The notes below the pieces were generated by a model. The model saw only the letters and a program-made list of their open reading frames with translations. It had not been told where the DNA came from and did no database searches. DNA of 64,000 nucleotides from Pelorhabdus rhamnosifermentans (GTDB lineage Bacteria > Bacillota > Negativicutes > UMGS1260): assembly GCF_018835585.1 (NCBI RefSeq), contig NZ_JAHGVE010000010.1:1-64000 (forward strand). The letters run 5' to 3'. The position numbers and the translations under genes are program-made. Below, piece after piece: positions 58,963 through 64,000 of this stretch. Every line of letters starts with the position of its first letter. Position 1 is the first letter of the stretch.

Positions 58963-59616
58963 ATGTATATCTTGTTAATGGGACCGCCTGGAGCAGGCAA
59001 AGGCACACAAGCAGCCAAGCTTGTAGAGGAATTTAAAATTCCCCATATTTCTACTGGCGATATGTTTCGTCAGGCCGTAAAAGAAGGCACGCCCCTTGGC
59101 AAGCAGGCGAAAGAATTTATGGATGCTGGCAAGCTTGTACCGGACAGTGTAACAATTGGGATTGTCAAAGAACGTTTGGCGAAAGCTGATTGTAAGAAAG
59201 GCTTTATTCTTGATGGGTTTCCCCGTACACTTGAACAGGCGGAAGCTTTAGGTAAAACCTTACTAGCACTCGGCATTAACCTTACGCGAGTAGTGAATAT
59301 CAATGTTCCTCATGGCGATCTTGTCTCACGCGTAACAGGCCGGAGAATCTGTAAATCATGCGGAAGAGCTTTTCATGTGGAATTTAACCCATCCACAAAA
59401 GGCGAAAATTGCGACGCTTGCGGCGGTCAGCTTTATCAGCGAGCCGATGATAGTGAAGCAACCGTTGTGAATCGTTTATCTGTTTATGATGCGCAGACTC
59501 AGCCCCTTATTGCTTATTATGAGCAACAAGGGCTATATACGGAAATTGACGGGCGTCAGCCTATTGATAAAGTATATGAAGGCGTTGTGAAAAGCTTAAA
59601 GGTCGAGCGTGCATGA
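58963..59616 (+). CDS. adk: Adenylate kinase
   Basis: 217 aa, long form with a zinc-binding LID. The P-loop is [21 protein letters not shown] and the LID with C-x2-C (CKSC) and C-x2-C (CDAC) are intact. It interconverts ATP, AMP and ADP. ATG 58963 follows GGGGGG. Its stop overlaps the start of the next ORF (ATGA). Confidence 0.97.
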   Translation: MYILLMGPPGAGKGTQAAKLVEEFKIPHISTGDMFRQAVKEGTPLGKQAKEFMDAGKLVPDSVTIGIVKERLAKADCKKGFILDGFPRTLEQAEALGKTLLALGINLTRVVNINVPHGDLVSRVTGRRICKSCGRAFHVEFNPSTKGENCDACGGQLYQRADDSEATVVNRLSVYDAQTQPLIAYYEQQGLYTEIDGRQPIDKVYEGVVKSLKVERA

Positions 59617-59972
59617 TGATTATTAAGTCAGAGCGGGAAATGAAATCCGCTGTGGTTAATATGACTCCCCTCGAACTGGATAGAATTGCCGAAAAATATA
59701 TTTTGAGTTTTCCTGGAATGTCTTGCTTCTCTGTGAATAAAGAAGTAGTACAGACTATGCCAGGACTAAAAAAGTTAAAAAATGGAGATAATGGGAGTAT
59801 TCATCTTAGTGGTCACTTCCATGCAATACAAGAATATACAGAAGGTCATGGCTATGGCAGGAATATGTACGAAGTGCCTCAAATACTGACAGTTAGTATT
59901 CCTGATTCCATGATTAATCTCGGCAGGTATGAGGTAAACACCGAAGATTTGACCCTGTTATTGGAGGGATGA
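59613..59972 (+). CDS. Truncated Map-derived ORF (methionine aminopeptidase remnant or mini-protein)
   Basis: A 119-codon ORF in the exact place of map. Its sequence is a chain of Map fragments in the right order: IIKSEREM (start of Map), [53 protein letters not shown], and [13 protein letters not shown]. At least four internal stretches are gone, including those with both Asp metal ligands (the GYHGD region), and the final HFEHT Glu is missing. The IEPM Glu is replaced (SIPDSM) and the second His of MHE is Tyr. The GHGxGR His remains. The frame is still open, and adk overlap and the downstream gene are intact. It cannot be an active MetAP. It is either a pseudogene whose deletions all kept frame or a repurposed small protein. 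Confidence 0.8.
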   Translation: MMIIKSEREMKSAVVNMTPLELDRIAEKYILSFPGMSCFSVNKEVVQTMPGLKKLKNGDNGSIHLSGHFHAIQEYTEGHGYGRNMYEVPQILTVSIPDSMINLGRYEVNTEDLTLLLEG

Positions 59973-59975
59973 CAG

Positions 59976-60239
59976 TTGAAAAGTGATACTTCCGTAATTG
60001 GTCAAATCGTCGTTTCCAAGGTTGGGCGGGATCAAGGTCATGTTTATTGTGTCGTCGGAATAAGTAAGGACAATAAGTGGCTTCTTGCTGACGGCAGAAA
60101 AAGGACCTTGGACCATCCAAAGGTAAAAAATTCCCGACACTTGCAAATACTTCATGCGGTTGTTGAAGGTGAAGCGGAATGTGGAAAGATTAGTGATTTA
60201 ACTATCCGTGCCACCCTCGCAAAAATCATTGCCAGATAA
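59976..60239 (+). CDS. KOW-domain RNA-binding protein
   Basis: 87 aa. The N-terminal KOW motif [21 protein letters not shown] is followed by a short tail. Such L14e-like KOW proteins regularly sit between map and infA in Clostridia. The exact function is unknown; a ribosome-linked role is likely. TTG 59976 lies behind GGAGGGATGACAG, three bases after the stop of the preceding ORF. Confidence 0.88.
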   Translation: MKSDTSVIGQIVVSKVGRDQGHVYCVVGISKDNKWLLADGRKRTLDHPKVKNSRHLQILHAVVEGEAECGKISDLTIRATLAKIIAR

Positions 60240-60268
60240 ACTGTAAAACGGACGAGGAGGGAAATCTC

Positions 60269-60487
60269 GTGTCCAAGCAAGATGTTATTGAAGTAGAAGG
60301 CAAAGTCATTGAGGCATTGCCAAATGCCATGTTCCAAGTAGAACTTGAAAATGGTCACGTTGTATTAGCACACGTCTCAGGGAAAATTAGAATGAATTTT
60401 ATTCGTATTTTGCCAGGGGATAAAGTAACGGTTGAAATTACGCCTTATGATTTAAAACGAGGACGCATTACCTATCGCTTTAAATAA
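60269..60487 (+). CDS. infA: Translation initiation factor IF-1
   Basis: 72 aa. The OB-fold [38 protein letters not shown], then [25 protein letters not shown], is complete. GTG 60269 follows GAGGAGGG. Confidence 0.97.
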   Translation: MSKQDVIEVEGKVIEALPNAMFQVELENGHVVLAHVSGKIRMNFIRILPGDKVTVEITPYDLKRGRITYRFK

Positions 60488-60547
60488 GACGCGAAATTAA
60501 CTTTCAGCGATATACCATGTAGCCACATGATGAAGGAGGTTACCATA

Positions 60548-60661
60548 GTGAAAGTTAGACCCTCTATTAAGAAAATTTGCGATAAATGCAAAATAATTAA
60601 ACGTAAAGGCCATGTTATGGTAATTTGCGAAAACCCTAAACATAAACAAAAACAAGGATAG
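60548..60661 (+). CDS. rpmJ: 50S ribosomal protein L36
   Basis: 37 aa, zinc form. Cys11, Cys14, Cys27 and His32 bind zinc. [21 protein letters not shown] is typical. GTG 60548 follows GAAGGAGG. Confidence 0.96.
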   Translation: MKVRPSIKKICDKCKIIKRKGHVMVICENPKHKQKQG

Positions 60662-60674
60662 GAGGTGCAGATGA

Positions 60675-61049
60675 ATGGCACGTATTGCTGGGGTAGACTT
60701 ACCACGCGATAAGCGAGTAGAAATCGCGCTGACTTATATTTATGGTGTTGGTCTTACAAGTTCCAAGGGAATTTTAGCAGCGACTGCAATCAATCCTGAT
60801 ACAAGAGTTCGTGATTTGACTGAAGAAGAAGTTTCCAAGATTAGAGAAGCCATTGACGGTTACAAAGTAGAAGGTGACCTTCGTCGTGAAGAGTCCTTAA
60901 ACATTAAGCGTCTCATTGAAATTGGTTCTTATCGTGGAAAACGTCATCGCATGGGCTTACCTGTTCGCGGTCAGAAGACGAAGACGAATGCAAGAACTCG
61001 TAAAGGTCCGAAACGCGCAGTAGGCATGAAAAAGAAAGCTGTAAAGTAA
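60675..61049 (+). CDS. rpsM: 30S ribosomal protein S13
   Basis: 124 aa. [25 protein letters not shown] and [28 protein letters not shown] 60675 follows AGGAGGTG. Confidence 0.97.
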   Translation: MARIAGVDLPRDKRVEIALTYIYGVGLTSSKGILAATAINPDTRVRDLTEEEVSKIREAIDGYKVEGDLRREESLNIKRLIEIGSYRGKRHRMGLPVRGQKTKTNARTRKGPKRAVGMKKKAVK

Positions 61050-61062
61050 AGGAGGGATAACC

Positions 61063-61455
61063 TTGGTTGCAAAGAAAGTAGTCAGAACAAAAAGAAAAGA
61101 ACGTAAAAATATCGAATATGGTATTGCCCATATCCGGTCGACTTTTAACAATACAATTGTTACGATTACTGATACTAAAGGCAACGCTCTTTCTTGGGCG
61201 AGTGCTGGCGGACTCGGTTTTCGCGGTTCTAGAAAAAGTACGCCATTTGCAGCGCAAATGGCTGCTGAAACTGCTGCAAAAGCAGCAATGGAACATGGAC
61301 TAAAACATGTTGAAGTTTTTGTAAAAGGCCCTGGATCAGGTCGTGAAGCAGCCATTCGTTCGCTTCAAGCTGCAGGTATTGAGGTTTCCGCCATCAAAGA
61401 CGTTACCCCAATTCCGCATAACGGCTGCCGTCCGCCTAAACGTAGAAGAGTTTAA
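61063..61455 (+). CDS. rpsK: 30S ribosomal protein S11
   Basis: 130 aa. [39 protein letters not shown] and the end [16 protein letters not shown] 61063 follows AAAGGAGG. Confidence 0.97.
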   Translation: MVAKKVVRTKRKERKNIEYGIAHIRSTFNNTIVTITDTKGNALSWASAGGLGFRGSRKSTPFAAQMAAETAAKAAMEHGLKHVEVFVKGPGSGREAAIRSLQAAGIEVSAIKDVTPIPHNGCRPPKRRRV

Positions 61456-61481
61456 TCAAATTCGGGAGGTGTATCAATTAA

Positions 61482-62114
61482 ATGGCAAGATATACAGGAC
61501 CTGTTTGTAGATTGTGCCGCCGTGAGGGAGAAAAGTTATACTTAAAGGGCGATCGTTGCTATAGCGATAAATGCGGCTTTAGTAAACATAGTTATGCTCC
61601 CGGACAGCACGGACAAAATCAAGGTCGTAAAAAAGTTTCTGAGTATGGTATTCAGCTCAGAGAAAAACAGAAAACACGCCGTATTTACGGTTTGCTTGAA
61701 CGTCAATTCCGTTCCTATTTTGAAAAAGCTGAACGTCAACAAGGTAATACAGGGGAAAATTTACTTGTTTTGCTTGAAAGACGTTTAGATAATGTCGTTC
61801 TTCGTCTGGGTATGGCCAGTGGTCGTGTTCAGGCTAGACAACTTGTACGCCATGGACATTTTACTGTCAATGGTCATCGTGTAGACATTCCTTCTTTTCT
61901 TGTGAAAGCAGGGGATGTTGTAGCAATTCACGAAGCAAGCAAAGAATCTCCACTAGTGAAAGAAATTGGTGAAGCTTTGCCAACAAAAACTGTTCCGGCA
62001 TGGCTGGAAGTCAATGCGGCTGCAATGAGCGGTACTGTTACACGCTATCCCACGCGGGAAGAAATTGACATTCCGATCCAAGAGCATTTAATTGTTGAGT
62101 TGTACTCTAGATAA
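61482..62114 (+). CDS. rpsD: 30S ribosomal protein S4
   Basis: 210 aa. The zinc-binding N-terminus has Cys9, Cys12, Cys26 and Cys31. The S4 domain [34 protein letters not shown] follows. It is often the repressor of the alpha operon. ATG 61482 follows GGGAGGTG. Confidence 0.97.
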   Translation: MARYTGPVCRLCRREGEKLYLKGDRCYSDKCGFSKHSYAPGQHGQNQGRKKVSEYGIQLREKQKTRRIYGLLERQFRSYFEKAERQQGNTGENLLVLLERRLDNVVLRLGMASGRVQARQLVRHGHFTVNGHRVDIPSFLVKAGDVVAIHEASKESPLVKEIGEALPTKTVPAWLEVNAAAMSGTVTRYPTREEIDIPIQEHLIVELYSR

Positions 62115-62178
62115 TCTGTCCTCGTTAGTGGAGATGGTGTAACTTAAACAAAGTGCGCAAGGAGGAGGGTCTTTTCGG

Positions 62179-63138
62179 ATGATCGAAATCGAAAAACCGA
62201 AGATCGATATCGTAGAAATCAGTGAAGATGGTCGCTATGGAAAATTTGTATGGGAGCCCCTTGAACGAGGTTATGGTATCACGATGGGCAATAGCTTACG
62301 TCGTGTACTCCTATCATCTCTTTCCGGAGCTGCTGTCACCTCGGTGAAAATCAATGGTGTGCTTCATGAATTTTCTACTATTCCCGGAGTTCGGGATGAT
62401 GTGACTGATATTATTTTAAACCTAAAAGAGCTATGCCTGAAAATGTATACGGACGAGCCGAAAGTTTTACGGATCGAAGCTCAAGGCCCAGGAGAAGTCT
62501 TAGCGGGCGATATTCTTTCTGACCCCGATATTGACATCCTGAATCCTGAGTTGCACTTGGCTACATTAGATGACGGTGGTTCTTTAGTGATGGAAATGAA
62601 CGTTGAGCGTGGTCGTGGTTATGTTCGGGCTGAGAAAAATAAACGCCCTGATCATGTCATTGGAATTATTCCTGTTGACTCAATTTTCACGCCGATCCCT
62701 AAAGTCAATTACAGTGTGACTCCTACTCGTGTTGGCAATGTCACTGATTATGACAAACTAACATTAGAAGTATGGACGAACGGGAGTATGCGTCCTGAAG
62801 AAGCAGTAAGTAAGGCTGCCGGAATTATGGTAGCTCACTTAAAGCTTTTTCAAAGCATGGCAGGAACTCCTGTGGATGAGGACAGTGTGGAGGGAACCTT
62901 TAGTGAACCTCCAGAAGAAACTGGTTCCAAGACCATGGAAATGACTATTGAAGATCTTGATCTTTCAGTACGTTCTTATAATTGCCTGAAACGGGCCGGG
63001 ATTAACACCATTGCTGAATTAGTTCAAAAAACCGAAGATGATATGATGAAAGTCCGAAATCTCGGTCGAAAGTCGATGGAAGAGGTTAAGAAAAAGCTCA
63101 TTGAGCTTGGACTCTCCCTGGCTGAAAATGAGGAATAA
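62179..63138 (+). CDS. rpoA: DNA-directed RNA polymerase subunit alpha
   Basis: 319 aa. The N-terminal dimerisation domain ([34 protein letters not shown]) is followed by a flexible acidic linker and the C-terminal domain ([25 protein letters not shown]) that binds UP elements and activators. ATG 62179 lies behind AAGGAGGAGGG. Confidence 0.97.
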   Translation: MIEIEKPKIDIVEISEDGRYGKFVWEPLERGYGITMGNSLRRVLLSSLSGAAVTSVKINGVLHEFSTIPGVRDDVTDIILNLKELCLKMYTDEPKVLRIEAQGPGEVLAGDILSDPDIDILNPELHLATLDDGGSLVMEMNVERGRGYVRAEKNKRPDHVIGIIPVDSIFTPIPKVNYSVTPTRVGNVTDYDKLTLEVWTNGSMRPEEAVSKAAGIMVAHLKLFQSMAGTPVDEDSVEGTFSEPPEETGSKTMEMTIEDLDLSVRSYNCLKRAGINTIAELVQKTEDDMMKVRNLGRKSMEEVKKKLIELGLSLAENEE

Positions 63139-63150
63139 GGGGGGAAGAAA

Positions 63151-63489
63151 ATGGCCTATAGAAAGTTAGGACGTGATTCCAGTGCTCGTAAAGCACTACT
63201 TCGCAGTATCTTGACTTCCTTCTTTGCGAAAGAGCGCATTGAGACAACTGAGGCAAAAGCCAAAGAAGCAAGTAGTTTAGCGGATAAAATGATTACTTTA
63301 GCTAAGCGAGGCGACTTGAACGCGCGTCGTCAAGTGCTCTCGTTTATTATGGATGAAGAAGTTACAACGAAACTGTTTGATACAATTGCACCTAAATATG
63401 CCGATCGCCAAGGCGGTTATACGCGGATCTATAAACTTGGACCTCGTCGCGGTGACGCAGCTCCCATGGCAATACTCGAATTGGTGTAA
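63151..63489 (+). CDS. rplQ: 50S ribosomal protein L17
   Basis: 112 aa. [38 protein letters not shown] is typical. It ends the alpha operon. ATG 63151 follows GGGGGGAAG. Confidence 0.97.
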   Translation: MAYRKLGRDSSARKALLRSILTSFFAKERIETTEAKAKEASSLADKMITLAKRGDLNARRQVLSFIMDEEVTTKLFDTIAPKYADRQGGYTRIYKLGPRRGDAAPMAILELV

Positions 63490-63500
63490 AAAAAGACTCA

Positions 63501-63529
63501 AGGCGACCGTTACGGTCGCCTTTATTTTT
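63501..63529 (+). terminator. Terminator of the S10-spc-alpha operon
   Basis: GGCGACCG-TTA-CGGTCGCC is followed by TTTATTTTT. The next 170 bp (63530-63702) show no gene and no convincing promoter. Confidence 0.9.
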
Positions 63530-63702
63530 AACTATAGACAGAAAAGTTGAGATGGTACAGGCATCGTATTGCGGTCGCTTCAATGTCCTACTTGACTTTC
63601 GCTTATAGTAATACGATTTCTTACTGGGTGTATTAGAGATTATATTAGCGTTTTTTATTAAACTATTGTGTGAGGCTAGGGGCCTTAAGGTAGGGTTCAA
63701 AT

Positions 63703-64000
63703 ATGGGAGAATTTATTGAAATGAAGCATGTAAGCCATGTCTACCAAGATCACAATCAGCAAAATGTTCAGGCATTAGATGATGTTAACCTGTCGATTCG
63801 AGCGGGCACTTTTGTGGCCGTCATTGGTACAAACGGGTCGGGAAAATCGACGCTTGCCAAACATCTCAATGGCTTGCTGCTGCCAACAACAGGCGAGTGT
63901 CTTATTGATGGTGTCTCGACGGCTGAATCAGCTGAAATTTGGAATATTCGCCAAAAGGTGGGTATGGTGTTTCAAAATCCTGATAATCAAATTGTGGCTG
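63703..64000 (+). CDS. ecfA1: ECF transporter energy-coupling ATPase, 5' part
   Basis: The first 99 codons are open to the window edge. The protein reads MGEFIEMKHVSHVYQ..., with Walker A GTNGSGKST and the Q-loop VGMVFQNPDNQIV, which is typical of EcfA1. Position after rplQ is the conserved place of ecfA1-ecfA2-ecfT, whose shared module serves several vitamin S-components. ATG 63703 has only a weak AGGG upstream. The gene continues beyond the window. Confidence 0.9.
   Translation, partial: MGEFIEMKHVSHVYQDHNQQNVQALDDVNLSIRAGTFVAVIGTNGSGKSTLAKHLNGLLLPTTGECLIDGVSTAESAEIWNIRQKVGMVFQNPDNQIVA

Noticed and set aside
63530-63702. Promoter for ecfA1
   Set aside because: TTGACT at about 63592 has no -10 box at acceptable spacing.

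Overview
The window is a 64 kb piece of a low-to-mid GC, endospore-forming Firmicute. The lineage is most likely Negativicutes of the Sporomusa/Pelosinus group. Supporting signs are sporulation genes (sigH, a spoIIP homologue), the CtsR-McsA-McsB-ClpC stress operon, a cysteine T-box, frequent TTG/GTG starts behind strong AGGAGG sites, and the long secE-to-rplQ translation supercluster. The genus is an inference; sporulation and housekeeping content are read directly.

Layout. 1-680: end of an rRNA operon (23S 3' end and 5S), then a second, expanded 5S-like copy tangled with a 124-bp structured repeat. 766-1436: speD on the minus strand. 1512-5111: fabK, a flavodiiron protein and an RlmI-type methyltransferase. 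5188-11252: CtsR-controlled ctsR-mcsA-mcsB-clpC, then radA. 11486-14224: a cobalt/nickel ECF uptake operon (cbiM, PDGLE protein, cbiQ, cbiO). 14232-16285 (minus): two proteins sharing a small domain, one of them SpoIIP-like, and a small MazG-like protein. 16365-29473: yacL, ispDF, gltX, T-box-cysE-cysS-mrnC-thyX-rlmB, a VanW-family protein, a NYN nuclease, sigH, an orphan BrxF-like P-loop protein and a Nudix hydrolase, followed by a decayed uppP. 29808-30350: five tRNAs. 30507-43503: tuf1, rpmG, tRNA-Trp, secE, nusG, rplKAJL, rpoBC. 43606-48298: the rplGB-rpsL-rpsG-fusA-tuf2 (str) cluster. 48454-63489: the S10-spc-alpha supercluster. 63703-64000: start of an ECF transporter ATPase gene, cut by the window edge.

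How the parts work together. Most genes serve protein synthesis: rRNA, tRNA, aminoacyl-tRNA synthetases, ribosomal proteins, elongation factors, RNA polymerase, rRNA methylation and maturation (RlmB, RlmI-like, Mini-III) and membrane export (SecE, SecY). Readable control elements include a CtsR operator set inside its promoter, a Cys-specific T-box whose promoter overlaps the gltX stop codon, an L10 leader, two matching hairpins before rplK and rplA that look like L1 targets, and many TTGACA/TATAAT promoters and intrinsic terminators.

Most unusual points. (1) Where methionine aminopeptidase should sit in the spc region there is an open 119-codon ORF made of collinear Map fragments that lacks most metal ligands. 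(2) The second 5S-like gene carries a two-hairpin expansion and abuts a 124-bp palindromic element. (3) A BREX-3 BrxF-like ATPase stands alone behind sigH. (4) A small domain is shared by the SpoIIP-like protein and its neighbour. (5) RpoC carries a triplicated module. (6) The two tuf copies differ only near their ends. No phage, IS element or CRISPR array was seen.
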